Positions 1 to 8,458 of a stretch of DNA of 64,000 nucleotides are shown here, one piece after another. The position numbers were made by a program, and so were the translations under genes. Below the pieces are notes generated by a model, which was not told the DNA's origin, did not search any database, and saw only the letters and a list, made by a program, of their open reading frames with translations. Source of the DNA: Streptomyces lincolnensis. GTDB taxonomy: Bacteria > Actinomycetota > Actinomycetes > Streptomycetales > Streptomycetaceae. Numbering within the stretch: the first letter of the stretch is position 1; every line of letters begins with the position of its first letter. The DNA lies in assembly GCF_021173675.1 (NCBI RefSeq), contig NZ_JAIHON010000002.1, positions 558,001 to 622,000 on the forward strand, given 5' to 3'.

Positions 1-738
1 CTCCACGATCCGCCGCAGGAAACGCCGCGTGCGCTCCTGCCGCGGATCGCCGAAGAGCTCTTCGGCGGTGCCGCGCTCCAGCACCACCCCCGAGTCCAGA
101 AAGCACACCTGGTCGGCGACGTCGCGCGCGAACCCCATCTCGTGCGTGGCCAGCACCATGGTCATGCCCTCGTCCTTGAGATCGCGGACGACGGTGAGGA
201 CCTCGCCCACCAGCTCCGGGTCGAGCGCGGCGGTGATCTCGTCGAGCAGCAGCAGCCGGGGACGTACGGCCAGGGCACGCACGATCGCCACCCGCTGTTG
301 CTGGCCGCCGCTGAGCCGGTCCGGGTACTCGCCCGCCTTCCCGGCCAGCCCGAGCCGCTCCAGAAGCTCTCTCGCCCGCTCCTCGGCCTCGGTGCGGGAG
401 ACCCCGTGGACCCGGCGCGGGGCGAGGGTGATGTTCTCCAGCACCGTCATGTGCGGGAAGAGGTTGTACGCCTGGAAGACCACGCCGATACGACGCCGTA
501 CCGCGTCCTGGTCGGCGCGCGGGTCGGTGATCTCCTCGTCGTCCAGCCAGATCGCGCCGTCGTCGATGTCCTCCAGGAGGTTCGCGCAGCGCAGCAGGGT
601 GGACTTGCCGGAGCCGGAGGCACCGATCAGCGCGGTCACCGTGTGCGGGGCGACCTCCAGGTCGACGTCCCGCAGCACGACCGTCTCGCCGAAGGTCTTG
701 CGGACGGACTCCATGCGCAGCACGGGCGTGTCGCTCAC
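1..738 (-). CDS. Polar amino acid ABC transporter ATP-binding protein (3' end cut by the window edge)
   Basis: This is the ATPase of a glutamine/polar amino acid importer, coupling ATP hydrolysis to the permease encoded just upstream. My translation of the minus strand gives 246 residues running off the window, so only a few C-terminal residues are missing for a family of about 245-260. Visible motifs are Walker A GASGSGKST near residue 38, the Q-loop in VVFQAYNLFPH, the signature LSGGQQQR, Walker B LLLLDEIT followed by AALDPEL, and the switch histidine in ATHEM. The Ile in DEIT (rather than DEPT) is common in this subfamily. The GTG start shares bases with the permease TGA (GTGA), so translation is probably coupled. 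The family is certain; the exact amino acid transported is inferred. Confidence 0.95.
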   Translation of the reverse strand, partial: MSDTPVLRMESVRKTFGETVVLRDVDLEVAPHTVTALIGASGSGKSTLLRCANLLEDIDDGAIWLDDEEITDPRADQDAVRRRIGVVFQAYNLFPHMTVLENITLAPRRVHGVSRTEAEERARELLERLGLAGKAGEYPDRLSGGQQQRVAIVRALAVRPRLLLLDEITAALDPELVGEVLTVVRDLKDEGMTMVLATHEMGFARDVADQVCFLDSGVVLERGTAEELFGDPRQERTRRFLRRIVE

Positions 739-1664
739 AGCGCTCCTCCCTGGGCCCGCCGGCGGTCCATGCGGGCCGTCACCCAGTCCGTGAACCGGGT
801 CATCGGAATGGTCAGCGCCACGAACACCAGGCCCGCGACGATGTACGGCGTGTAGTTGAGACTGCGGCCCACGATGATGTCCGCGGCCCGCACGGCGTCG
901 ACGGCACCGCCGATCGACACCAGCCCGGTGTCCTTCTGGAGCGACACCAGGTCGTTCAGCAGCGGCGGCACCTGGCGGCGCACCGCCTGCGGCAGCACCA
1001 CGAACCGCAGGGCCTGCCGGTTCGTCAGCCCGAGCGAGCGGGCCGCGGCGCGCTGCGAGGGGTGGACGGACTCGATCCCGGCCCGGAACACCTCGGCGAC
1101 GTACGCCGAGTACGTCAGCGTCAGCGCCGTCCCGCCCAGTACCACCGGGTCGACGGTGACGCCCTGGAGGCGCAGCGCCGGCACACCAAGGACGACGATC
1201 ATCAGGTTGATGATCAGCGGCAGGCCGCGGAAGAAGTCCGTGTAGGCGGCGGCCAGCACCCGCAGCGGGAAGAACACCGGACCGCGCAGGGTCCGGGCGA
1301 TCGCGATGAGCATCCCGAGGACGAGGACGGCGGCCCCGCAGATCAGCAGCAGCCGGACGTTGAGCCACAGCCCTTCGAGGACCTTGGGGAGCGCCTCGCG
1401 CGCGTACTCCCCGTCGAAGAACGTCTCCTTGGTGCGCGGCCAGCCCGGCGCGTTGACGACGATCAGGTAGAGCACGGCACCCGTGACCAGCGTCGAGACC
1501 GCGGCGATCGCCGTCGCGCGGCGGGAACGGGCGCGCTTGTAGGCCTCCCGGTCGATCCGCCGCCGCGAGGGGACGTATCCGTCCTCCCCGCCGCCGTCCC
1601 CGCCCGTCAGGGCGCCGTCGTCGTCCGCGCCGTCCTGGCCGGACCGCTCCTTCGCGACCCTCAC
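735..1664 (-). CDS. Polar amino acid ABC transporter permease
   Basis: This is the membrane subunit of the same importer, 309 residues from a GTG that overlaps the TGA of the binding-protein gene (GTGA). An upstream in-frame ATG would put the N-terminus inside the binding-protein gene and is unlikely. About 35 Asp/Gly-rich cytoplasmic residues come first, then a hydrophobic helix (VSTLVTGAVLYLIVVNAP) and the HisM/GlnP-type core. The core carries FFRGLPLIINL, the EAA-loop region (RAAARSLGLTNRQALRFVVLPQA) and a closing segment PLLNDLVSLQKDTGLVS. One permease gene with one binding protein and one ATPase implies a homodimeric channel, as is usual for polar amino acid systems. The substrate is not visible from the sequence. 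Confidence 0.93.
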   Translation of the reverse strand: MRVAKERSGQDGADDDGALTGGDGGGEDGYVPSRRRIDREAYKRARSRRATAIAAVSTLVTGAVLYLIVVNAPGWPRTKETFFDGEYAREALPKVLEGLWLNVRLLLICGAAVLVLGMLIAIARTLRGPVFFPLRVLAAAYTDFFRGLPLIINLMIVVLGVPALRLQGVTVDPVVLGGTALTLTYSAYVAEVFRAGIESVHPSQRAAARSLGLTNRQALRFVVLPQAVRRQVPPLLNDLVSLQKDTGLVSIGGAVDAVRAADIIVGRSLNYTPYIVAGLVFVALTIPMTRFTDWVTARMDRRRAQGGAL

Positions 1665-2542
1665 TTGAGCACCGGGGCGTCGACGGCGTCGGACAGCCAC
1701 TGCTGCTCCAGCTTCGCCAGGACGCCGTTCTCGCGCAGCGTGTCCACGGCCTTCGTGACGCACGAGGTGAGCGCGCTGCCCTTGTCGAGGACGAGCCCGA
1801 ACTGCTCCGGCGTACCGCCCTGGTTCTCGAACTGGCCCACGATCGTCGCGTCCGTCACCTCGGCCGCGGTGATGTAGAACGCGGTCGGCAGGTCCACGAC
1901 GACGGCGTCCACCTGGCCGTTCTTCAGCGCCGACTTGGCCTGGTCGTTCTTGGCGTAGACGGCGGCGTCCCGCGTCGGCTTCACCACGTCCTCGATGTAG
2001 TCGAGGCTCGTCGTACCGACCTGGGCGCCCAGCTTGAGGCCCTTCAGATCGGCGATGCTCGTCGCCTTCGCGGCCTTGGTGCCCTTGAGCGCGATGACGG
2101 CCTGGCGCACGTCGTAGTAGCCGGAGGAGAAGTCCACGGCCTTCTTGCGCTCGTCGCTGATCGACACCTGGTTGATGTCGAAGTCGAACGTCTTCTCACC
2201 GGGTGCGAACGCCTTGTTGAAGGGCACGCTCTGCCAGACGACGGCACTCTTGTCGTATCCGAGCTCCTGCGCGACGGCGTACGCGACCGCCGACTCGAAG
2301 CCCTTGCCGTTCGCCGGCTTGTCGTCCTTGAACCACGGCTCGTAGGCGGGCTCGTCGGTGGCGATGGTCAGCTTGCCGGAGGTCCTGGTCGCCAACGTGC
2401 CCTTGGCGCAGGCGGCGGCCGATCCCGAGGGCGCGTCGGACGCCTTCTCCTCGGGCTGCGGGGCACAGCCGACGGCGGTGGCGAGCAGGGCTATGGTCGT
2501 GGCGGCGACGGCGCGGCGCAGCGCGCGCGGGGCAGGATGCAT
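1661..2542 (-). CDS. Amino acid ABC transporter substrate-binding lipoprotein
   Basis: A 293-residue extracellular binding protein (SBP family 3) that delivers amino acids to the permease encoded next. The N-terminus from the chosen ATG is a lipoprotein signal: Arg-rich start, hydrophobic stretch, and lipobox LLATAVGC with the acylated Cys near residue 27. The mature part contains the family-3 patterns LTIATDEPAYEPWF, GFESAVAYAVAQELGY, FDFDINQVSISDERKKAVDFS and GLKLGAQVGTTS. The in-frame ORF extends upstream, but that part lacks secretion features and crosses the likely promoter region. It is the first gene of the three-gene operon. Amino acid type is the family expectation; glutamate/glutamine is possible but not shown. 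Confidence 0.93.
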   Translation of the reverse strand: MHPAPRALRRAVAATTIALLATAVGCAPQPEEKASDAPSGSAAACAKGTLATRTSGKLTIATDEPAYEPWFKDDKPANGKGFESAVAYAVAQELGYDKSAVVWQSVPFNKAFAPGEKTFDFDINQVSISDERKKAVDFSSGYYDVRQAVIALKGTKAAKATSIADLKGLKLGAQVGTTSLDYIEDVVKPTRDAAVYAKNDQAKSALKNGQVDAVVVDLPTAFYITAAEVTDATIVGQFENQGGTPEQFGLVLDKGSALTSCVTKAVDTLRENGVLAKLEQQWLSDAVDAPVLK

Positions 2543-2565
2543 GGCGGGAGATTGACAGCCGGTCG

Positions 2566-2591
2566 TCCTGTTTGTCGAGGTCACAACAGGA
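2566..2591. promoter_or_regulatory. Inverted repeat upstream of the amino acid ABC operon
   Basis: TCCTGTT and AACAGGA are perfect 7-bp inverted arms separated by 12 bp, placing equivalent bases about two helical turns apart. The site is 24-49 bp before the binding-protein start. It could be an operator or a 5' hairpin; no regulator can be assigned. Confidence 0.35.
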
Positions 2592-2644
2592 TTTGTCCGC
2601 ATAGTGGGAACGCGTGTTGCGCCACCGTGAACAAGGCCCGTGAG

Positions 2645-2677
2645 CGGGGCTTCTGGGACAACGGGGCTTCTGGGACA
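2645..2677. repeat. 17-bp tandem direct repeat
   Basis: CGGGGCTTCTGGGACA occurs at 2645-2660 and again, identical, at 2662-2677, giving a 17-bp period. It lies about 100 bp upstream of the amino acid ABC operon. It could be a tandem regulator site or a local duplication. Confidence 0.75.
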
Positions 2678-2844
2678 TCGCCGGGGCCGCCGGTCGAGGG
2701 CGGGGATCGAAAGACCGGCGGCCCGTACCGCGCAGGAGCCGTCTTCCTGTGCGGGGCTGCTCCCAGTTGACTGCGCAACCATGTGCGCCGGGAGCGTGCG
2801 TGTGACACCGGCGTGTGCGAACGGTTCACACGGGGCGCGTGCGC

Positions 2845-3501
2845 TCACCACCCGCGCGCGTGCCACTCCGGCAGGTGCGGTCGCTCGGCGCCCAGGGACG
2901 TGTCGTTGCCGTGGCCCGGGTAGACCCACGTCTCGTCCGGGAGCGCGTCGAAGATCTTCGTCTCGACGTCGTGGATCAGGCTGGCGAACGCCTTCGGATC
3001 CTTGCGGGTGTTGCCGACGCCGCCCGGGAACAGGCAGTCCCCGGTGAAGACATGGGGGTGGCCGTGCGGGTCGTCGTAGACGAGGGCGATCGAGCCCGGC
3101 GTGTGGCCGACCAGGTGGCGCGCGGTGAGCTCCACGCGCCCCACGCGGATGGTGTCGCCGTCGTCCATCAGGACGTCGGTCGGCACCGGGATTCCGTCGG
3201 CGTCGTCCCGTCCGGCGTACGTCCGCGCGCCCGTGGCCGCGACCACCGCGGCGAGTGCCTGCCAGTGGTCGCCGTGCTGGTGCGTGGTGACGACGGAGGC
3301 GATGCCGTCGTGACCGATCATGCCGATCAGGGTGTCCGCGTCGTTGGCCGCGTCGATCAGCAACTGCTCGTCCGTGGCCCGGCAGCGCAGCAGATAGGCG
3401 TTGTTGTCCATCGGGCCGACCGCGATCTTGGTGATCATCAGGTCCTTGAGCTCGTGGACGTCTGCCGGGCCGCCCACCGTGACCTGTCCGCTGTACGTCA
3501 T
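2845..3501 (-). CDS. MBL-fold metallo-hydrolase (glyoxalase II-like)
   Basis: A 218-residue metallo-beta-lactamase-fold hydrolase. The dinuclear-metal motif THQHGDHW is near residue 94, the later ligands are in LVGHTPGS and FTGDCLFPGG, and the terminal histidine is in YPGHGNDT. The pattern is that of hydroxyacylglutathione hydrolase-like proteins, which in actinobacteria may act on mycothiol thioesters or other thioesters; the substrate is inferred. There is no signal peptide, so it is cytosolic. A promoter with TTGTCG, 16 bp and TAGGCT ends 7 bp before the ATG, which suggests a leaderless transcript. The neighbour upstream belongs to the mycothiol-dependent isomerase family, which fits a shared thiol theme. 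Confidence 0.9.
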   Translation of the reverse strand: MTYSGQVTVGGPADVHELKDLMITKIAVGPMDNNAYLLRCRATDEQLLIDAANDADTLIGMIGHDGIASVVTTHQHGDHWQALAAVVAATGARTYAGRDDADGIPVPTDVLMDDGDTIRVGRVELTARHLVGHTPGSIALVYDDPHGHPHVFTGDCLFPGGVGNTRKDPKAFASLIHDVETKIFDALPDETWVYPGHGNDTSLGAERPHLPEWHARGW

Positions 3502-3508
3502 GGCGGCC

Positions 3509-3536
3509 AGCCTATAGCCGGGGAGCGGCCCGACAA
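3509..3536 (-). promoter_or_regulatory. Candidate leaderless promoter of the MBL-fold gene
   Basis: On the minus strand TTGTCG (3531-3536) and TAGGCT (3509-3514) are separated by 16 bp. The -10-like hexamer is 7 bp from the ATG, so transcription would begin at or beside the start codon. No Shine-Dalgarno sequence is present. Confidence 0.55.
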
Positions 3537-3547
3537 CCGGGCGCGTC

Positions 3548-4237
3548 CTACAGCGGCGGAAGGGCCGGCAGCGGGCCGCCGGCCACGGTCAGTGCGGCGC
3601 CGTCGCGGCGGCCGCACAGCCAGCCGAGCAGGTCGGACGCCGGGCCCGTCACGGTGACCTCGGGCGCGCTCGGCTCGCGGCGGCCCGTGCTCCACGCGCG
3701 CGTGCCGTCCGTCAGATGCGCCGGCGGCACGTCGGGGTGCCCGGTGAACCGCTCCACGAGGAACGCGATCTCCCGCTCCGTGAACTCGGCCGGCAGGTCC
3801 TCCAGCTCGTACCCGATCCCCAGGTCCACGTGGTGCAGCTCCACCTCGACCCAGCGCCGGAACGGCACCCGGGCCGCCGCGTCGGTGACGCCGTTGCGCA
3901 GCTCCACCGTGCGCGACCAGTCGGCGGGCACGGCGCCCGTCTCCTGGAAGCGCGCGGCGCTGTCGCGCAGGTCGGCGAGCTGGATGTCGAGGGGGCGCGG
4001 GGCGTCCCGCTCGATGTCGGCGTCCCGGGTCTCGGCCGAGGCGTACATGGGGCGGCCTTCGAGGACGTTCACGAGGGCGTCCGCGTTGCGGGCGAGGTGG
4101 GCCAGGACGTGGCCGCGGGTCCAGCCGGGCAACCGTGACGGCTCGGCCACCGACGCGTTGTCCAGCTTGGCGACTGCGGTGAGCAGCCGCTCGGTCGCGT
4201 CACGTACAGACGCCAGGTCATGCGCGTGATCAATCAT
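3548..4237 (-). CDS. Maleylpyruvate isomerase family mycothiol-dependent enzyme
   Basis: A 229-residue DinB-like/MDMPI four-helix protein. The N-terminal half has the family pattern SRLPGWTRGHVLAHLARNAD, where His residues bind the metal. The middle has RWVEVELHHVDLGIGY, with further metal-site His residues. The C-terminal part (APEVTVTGPASDLLGWLCGR) resembles the SCP2-like MDMPI C-terminal domain. The family includes mycothiol-dependent maleylpyruvate isomerase, but most streptomycete members are uncharacterised, so the reaction is not assigned. The ATG at 4235-4237 was chosen because no SD is seen and a TAATGT hexamer sits 7 bp before it. It is divergent from uvrA. Confidence 0.88.
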   Translation of the reverse strand: MIDHAHDLASVRDATERLLTAVAKLDNASVAEPSRLPGWTRGHVLAHLARNADALVNVLEGRPMYASAETRDADIERDAPRPLDIQLADLRDSAARFQETGAVPADWSRTVELRNGVTDAAARVPFRRWVEVELHHVDLGIGYELEDLPAEFTEREIAFLVERFTGHPDVPPAHLTDGTRAWSTGRREPSAPEVTVTGPASDLLGWLCGRRDGAALTVAGGPLPALPPL

Positions 4238-4244
4238 GGTGCTG

Positions 4245-4273
4245 ACATTAGCCCCGCCACTCCTTTGGGTGAA
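4245..4273 (-). promoter_or_regulatory. Candidate leaderless promoter of the MDMPI-family gene
   Basis: On the minus strand TTCACC (4268-4273), a 17-bp spacer and TAATGT (4245-4250) form a sigma-HrdB-like promoter. The hexamer is 7 bp from the ATG. Confidence 0.5.
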
Positions 4274-4460
4274 GGTGGTGAAGCAGTGCCGTAAATCGAA
4301 TGTGCGTGCTATAGGGTCGGCGGTGGCGTCGGGCATGCTGGATGGCCGGGAATTGTTATGCCTCCGGGAATCCGACCGGCGTTGTCAGTGGCTCCCCCTA
4401 GTCTGAGAAAGCACGGGGGCCTCGCCCCTGTCACTTCTCTCAAGAAAGGTGCGGACCGGC

Positions 4461-7460
4461 GTGGCCGACCGTCTCATCGTCCGTGGCGCGCGCGAGCACA
4501 ACCTGAAGAACGTCTCGCTCGACCTGCCCCGCGACTCGCTCATCGTCTTCACGGGCCTGTCCGGTTCGGGCAAGTCCTCCCTGGCCTTCGACACCATCTT
4601 CGCCGAGGGCCAGCGGCGCTACGTGGAGTCGCTCTCCTCGTACGCCCGCCAGTTCCTCGGCCAGATGGACAAGCCGGACGTCGACTTCATCGAGGGCCTG
4701 TCGCCCGCGGTCTCCATCGACCAGAAGTCGACCTCGCGCAACCCGCGCTCGACGGTCGGCACCATCACCGAGGTCTACGACTACCTCCGGCTCCTCTTCG
4801 CCCGCATCGGCAAGCCGCACTGCCCCGAGTGCGGCCGCCCGATCTCGCGCCAGTCGCCGCAGGCCATTGTCGACAGGGTCCTGGAGCTGCCGGAGGGGAG
4901 CCGCTTCCAGGTGCTGTCGCCGCTGGTGCGCGAGCGCAAGGGGGAGTTCGTCGACCTCTTCGCCGATCTCCAGACCAAGGGGTACAGCCGTGCGCGCGTG
5001 GACGGCGAGACCGTCCAGCTCTCCAACCCGCCCACGCTGAAGAAGCAGGAGAAGCACACCATCGAGGTGGTCGTCGACCGTCTCACGGTGAAGGACTCCG
5101 CCAAGCGCCGGCTCACCGACTCCGTGGAGACCGCCCTCGGCCTCTCCGGCGGCATGGTCGTGCTCGACTTCGTCGACCTCCCCGAGGACGACCCCGAGCG
5201 CGAGCGCATGTTCTCCGAGCACCTGTACTGCACCTACGACGACCTGTCCTTCGAGGAGCTGGAGCCCCGCTCCTTCTCCTTCAACTCGCCCTTCGGCGCC
5301 TGCCCCGACTGCAGCGGCATCGGCACGCGCATGGAGGTCGACCCGGAACTGATCGTCCCGGACGAGGACAAGTCCCTCGATGAGGGTGCCATCCACCCCT
5401 GGTCGCACGGCCACACCAAGGACTACTTCGCCCGCCTCATCAACGCCCTCGCGGACGCGTTGGGATTCCGGACGGACATCCCCTTCGCGGGGCTGCCGCA
5501 GCGCGCCAGGAAGGCTCTGCTCCACGGCCACAAGACGCAGATCGAGGTCCGCTACCGCAACCGGTACGGCCGCGAGCGCGTGTACACCACGCCCTTCGAA
5601 GGTGCCGTCCCCTTCGTCAAGCGCCGGCACAGCGAGGCCGAGAGCGACGCCAGCCGTGAGCGCTTCGAGGGCTACATGCGCGAGGTGCCCTGCCCCACCT
5701 GTGAAGGCACCCGGCTGAAGCCGATCGTCCTCGCGGTCACGGTCATGGGGAAGTCGATCGCCGAGGTCTCCGCGATGTCCATCAGCGACTGCGCGGACTT
5801 CCTGGGCGAGATGAAGCTGACCGCCCGCGACAAGAAGATCGCCGAGCGTGTACTGAAGGAGGTCAACGAACGGCTGAAGTTCCTCGTCGACGTCGGCCTG
5901 GACTACCTCTCGCTCAACCGCGCGGCGGGCACACTCTCCGGCGGCGAGGCCCAGCGCATCCGCCTGGCCACCCAGATCGGTTCCGGCCTCGTGGGCGTGC
6001 TCTACGTCCTGGACGAGCCGTCCATCGGCCTGCACCAGCGCGACAACCACCGGCTCATCGAGACGCTGGTCCGGCTGCGCGACATGGGCAACACGCTCAT
6101 CGTCGTCGAGCACGACGAGGACACCATCAAAGTCGCCGACTGGGTGGTCGACATCGGACCCGGTGCGGGCGAGCACGGCGGCAAGGTCGTGCACAGCGGT
6201 CACCTGAAGGAGCTGCTCGCCAACCCCGAGTCGCAGACCGGGCAGTACCTCTCGGGCAAGAAGTCGATCCCGGTGCCCGACATCCGCCGCCCGCACGACC
6301 CGTCCCGGCAGCTCACGGTGCACGGCGCCCGCGAGAACAACCTCCAGGACATCGACGTCTCCTTCCCGCTGGGTGTCTTCACCGCGGTCACGGGCGTGTC
6401 CGGCTCCGGCAAGTCGACGCTGGTCAACGACATCCTGTACACCCACCTGGCCCGCGAGCTCAACGGCGCCCGGAGCGTTCCGGGGCGGCACACGCGCGTG
6501 GACGGCGACGACCTGGTCGACAAGGTCGTCCATGTCGACCAGTCGCCCATCGGCCGCACCCCGCGGTCCAACCCGGCCACGTACACCGGTGTCTTCGACC
6601 ACGTCCGCAAGCTGTTCGCCGAGACCACCGAGGCGAAGGTCCGCGGCTACATGCCGGGCCGCTTCTCCTTCAACGTCAAGGGCGGCCGCTGCGAGAACTG
6701 CGCGGGCGACGGCACCATCAAGATCGAGATGAACTTCCTCCCGGACGTGTACGTCCCGTGCGAGGTCTGCCACGGCGCCCGCTACAACCGGGAGACCCTG
6801 GAGGTCCACTACAAGGGCAAGTCCATCGCCGACGTCCTGAACATGCCGATCGAGGAGGCGACGGACTTCTTCGAGGCCGTCCCCGCCATCGCCCGGCACC
6901 TCAACACGCTGAAGGACGTCGGTCTCGGCTACGTCCGTCTCGGCCAGTCCGCGACCACCCTGTCCGGCGGCGAGGCCCAGCGCGTGAAGCTCGCCAGCGA
7001 ACTCCAGAAGCGGTCGACCGGACGCACGGTCTACGTCCTGGACGAGCCGACCACCGGTCTGCACTTCGAGGACATCAGCAAGCTGCTCAGGGTCCTGTCG
7101 GGCCTGGTCGACAAGGGCAACACGGTCATCGTCATCGAGCACAACCTCGACGTGATCAAGACCGCCGACTGGGTCGTCGACATGGGTCCCGAGGGTGGCG
7201 CGGGCGGCGGCCTCGTCGTCGCGGAGGGCACGCCGGAGGAGGTCGCCGGGGTTCCGGCCAGCCACACCGGCAAGTTCCTGCGGGAGGTCCTCGGCGCCGA
7301 CCGGATCAGCGACGCCTCCTCGGTGAAGGCCCCGCGCAAGGCTGCGGCCAAGAAGACGGTCGCGGCCAAGTCGCCGGCGAGGAAGACGGCGACGGCCAAG
7401 ACCGCCGCCGCCAAGAAGGCCACGCCCGCGAAGAAGGCGACCCGGGCCCGCAAGGCCTGA
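4461..7460 (+). CDS. uvrA: Excinuclease ABC subunit A
   Basis: UvrA recognises damaged DNA in nucleotide excision repair and loads UvrB; UvrC is encoded about 10 kb downstream in this window. The GTG at 4461 ([18 protein letters not shown]) is chosen because AAAGG lies 11 bp upstream and the protein then matches the usual UvrA N-terminus. Two ABC ATPase units are visible, with Walker [10 protein letters not shown] near residue 30 and GVSGSGKST near 645, and signatures LSGGEAQRI and LSGGEAQRV. Zinc modules appear as CPECG, CPDCSG, CPTCEG and CENCAG with CEVCHG. The last 45 or so residues are a Lys/Ala-rich tail of KKA/AKK repeats resembling histone H1-like tails. It ends at a strong bidirectional hairpin. 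Confidence 0.98.
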   Translation: MADRLIVRGAREHNLKNVSLDLPRDSLIVFTGLSGSGKSSLAFDTIFAEGQRRYVESLSSYARQFLGQMDKPDVDFIEGLSPAVSIDQKSTSRNPRSTVGTITEVYDYLRLLFARIGKPHCPECGRPISRQSPQAIVDRVLELPEGSRFQVLSPLVRERKGEFVDLFADLQTKGYSRARVDGETVQLSNPPTLKKQEKHTIEVVVDRLTVKDSAKRRLTDSVETALGLSGGMVVLDFVDLPEDDPERERMFSEHLYCTYDDLSFEELEPRSFSFNSPFGACPDCSGIGTRMEVDPELIVPDEDKSLDEGAIHPWSHGHTKDYFARLINALADALGFRTDIPFAGLPQRARKALLHGHKTQIEVRYRNRYGRERVYTTPFEGAVPFVKRRHSEAESDASRERFEGYMREVPCPTCEGTRLKPIVLAVTVMGKSIAEVSAMSISDCADFLGEMKLTARDKKIAERVLKEVNERLKFLVDVGLDYLSLNRAAGTLSGGEAQRIRLATQIGSGLVGVLYVLDEPSIGLHQRDNHRLIETLVRLRDMGNTLIVVEHDEDTIKVADWVVDIGPGAGEHGGKVVHSGHLKELLANPESQTGQYLSGKKSIPVPDIRRPHDPSRQLTVHGARENNLQDIDVSFPLGVFTAVTGVSGSGKSTLVNDILYTHLARELNGARSVPGRHTRVDGDDLVDKVVHVDQSPIGRTPRSNPATYTGVFDHVRKLFAETTEAKVRGYMPGRFSFNVKGGRCENCAGDGTIKIEMNFLPDVYVPCEVCHGARYNRETLEVHYKGKSIADVLNMPIEEATDFFEAVPAIARHLNTLKDVGLGYVRLGQSATTLSGGEAQRVKLASELQKRSTGRTVYVLDEPTTGLHFEDISKLLRVLSGLVDKGNTVIVIEHNLDVIKTADWVVDMGPEGGAGGGLVVAEGTPEEVAGVPASHTGKFLREVLGADRISDASSVKAPRKAAAKKTVAAKSPARKTATAKTAAAKKATPAKKATRARKA

Positions 7461-7484
7461 GGCCGGCCACGCGACAGCGACCGC

Positions 7485-7515
7485 AACGGGCGGTGCCCTC
7501 AGGGCACCGCCCGTT
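7485..7515. terminator. Bidirectional terminator between uvrA and the sugar kinase
   Basis: A perfect 14-bp stem (7485-7498 with 7502-7515) with the 3-nt loop TCA lies between the convergent uvrA and PfkB-kinase genes. It is GC-rich and lacks a long U tract, as is normal in Streptomyces. Confidence 0.85.
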
Positions 7516-7546
7516 CTCCGGCTCCGCGTCCTCTACTCCACGGCCT

Positions 7547-8458
7547 CTACAGTCCACCCAGTTCAGAGGCGTACGGCGGTTCCGCGCCCGCCCGCGAGCA
7601 GGTGATCGCCGCCGCGCGCGCCGCGAACCGCAGCAGCTGACTCCAGCCGTCGGCGCCCAGCCCGGCGAGCGCCTCCGGCGACAGGGCGTCCCGGGCGGAC
7701 AGGCCGTGCAGCAGGGCCGCGTTCACGGTGTCGCCCGCGCCGATCGTGTCCACGACGTCTACCTTCTCGCCCGGCACCACGTGCACGGCACCGTCCCGGG
7801 TGAACGCGGTCAGTCCGTCACCGCCCTGCGTGATCACGACGGCCGAGGGGCCCGCGGCCAGCCACTCGCGCGGAGTGCCGCCCAGCCACAGCGCGTCCTC
7901 CTCGGAGAGCTTGAGCAGCGACACCGACGGCAGCCAGCTCTTGAACCGCGCCCGGTAGGCGTCCGCGTCGGGGATCAGGCCGGCCCGGATGTTCGGATCC
8001 AGCGCGGTGAACACCCCCTGCGCGGCCGCCGTCCGCATCAGCTCCTCGTAGGCGCTCGCCCCCGGCTCCAGGACGAGCGAGCAGGTGCCGAAGGACACCG
8101 CCCGGGTGCCGTCGGGCAGCCCCGAGGGCGCCGCGAACAGCCGGTCGGCGGTGCCGTCGACGTAGAAGGAGTAGGCGGCCGACCCGTCGGCGTCGATCGT
8201 GGCGACCGCGAGCGTGGTCGGCTCGGTGCCGCGCTGTACGGCCGACACGTCCACACCGGACGCGCGCAGCCTGTCGAGCAGGGCCTCGCCGAAGGCGTCG
8301 TAGGAGGTGCGGGAGCAGAAGGCCGTGGGGGAGCCGAGGCGGCCGAGGGCGACGGCCGTGTTGTAGGGGCCGCCGCCGAGCGCCGGCTTCAGGTCCGCGA
8401 GGGCACCGGTGCCCTGCGGTACCAGGTCGATCAGTGCCTCACCGGCGACGACGATCAC
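7547..8458 (-). CDS. PfkB-family carbohydrate kinase (fructokinase-like)
   Basis: A 303-residue ribokinase/PfkB-fold sugar kinase. The N-terminal glycine-rich pattern is ALGGGPYNTAVALGRLG, and the catalytic anion-hole signature DTIGAGDTVNAALL is near residue 245, with the catalytic Asp in GAGD. These show ATP-dependent phosphorylation of a sugar; fructose is the usual call, but the sugar specificity is inferred. The GTG start overlaps the TGA of the LacI regulator gene (GTGA), so the two are cotranscribed and the regulator probably responds to the kinase's sugar. It converges on uvrA across a strong hairpin. An in-frame extension upstream runs inside the regulator gene and is rejected. Confidence 0.92.
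   Translation of the reverse strand: MIVVAGEALIDLVPQGTGALADLKPALGGGPYNTAVALGRLGSPTAFCSRTSYDAFGEALLDRLRASGVDVSAVQRGTEPTTLAVATIDADGSAAYSFYVDGTADRLFAAPSGLPDGTRAVSFGTCSLVLEPGASAYEELMRTAAAQGVFTALDPNIRAGLIPDADAYRARFKSWLPSVSLLKLSEEDALWLGGTPREWLAAGPSAVVITQGGDGLTAFTRDGAVHVVPGEKVDVVDTIGAGDTVNAALLHGLSARDALSPEALAGLGADGWSQLLRFAARAAAITCSRAGAEPPYASELGGL

Larger units (their letters stand above)
2543..2844. other. Intergenic region upstream of the amino acid ABC operon
   Basis: These 302 bases lie between the stop of the MBL-fold gene and the start of the binding-protein gene, both on the minus strand, so they should hold the operon promoter. I found a 17-bp tandem direct repeat at 2645-2677 and a 7+7 bp inverted repeat (TCCTGTT and AACAGGA, 12-bp spacer) at 2566-2591. 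No clear -35/-10 pair or GlnR-type box was recognised. Short ORFs here look like GC-rich artefacts. Confidence 0.6.

Noticed and set aside
4238..4460. LexA/SOS box upstream of uvrA
   Set aside because: I found only a poor match (CGAAT-GTGC-GTGC); no GAAC-N4-GTTC site is present.
4440..7265. 941-residue minus-strand frame opposite uvrA
   Set aside because: It is an antisense shadow of a certain gene; its composition (Val/Asp/Leu/Gly-rich) reflects the codon bias of uvrA.
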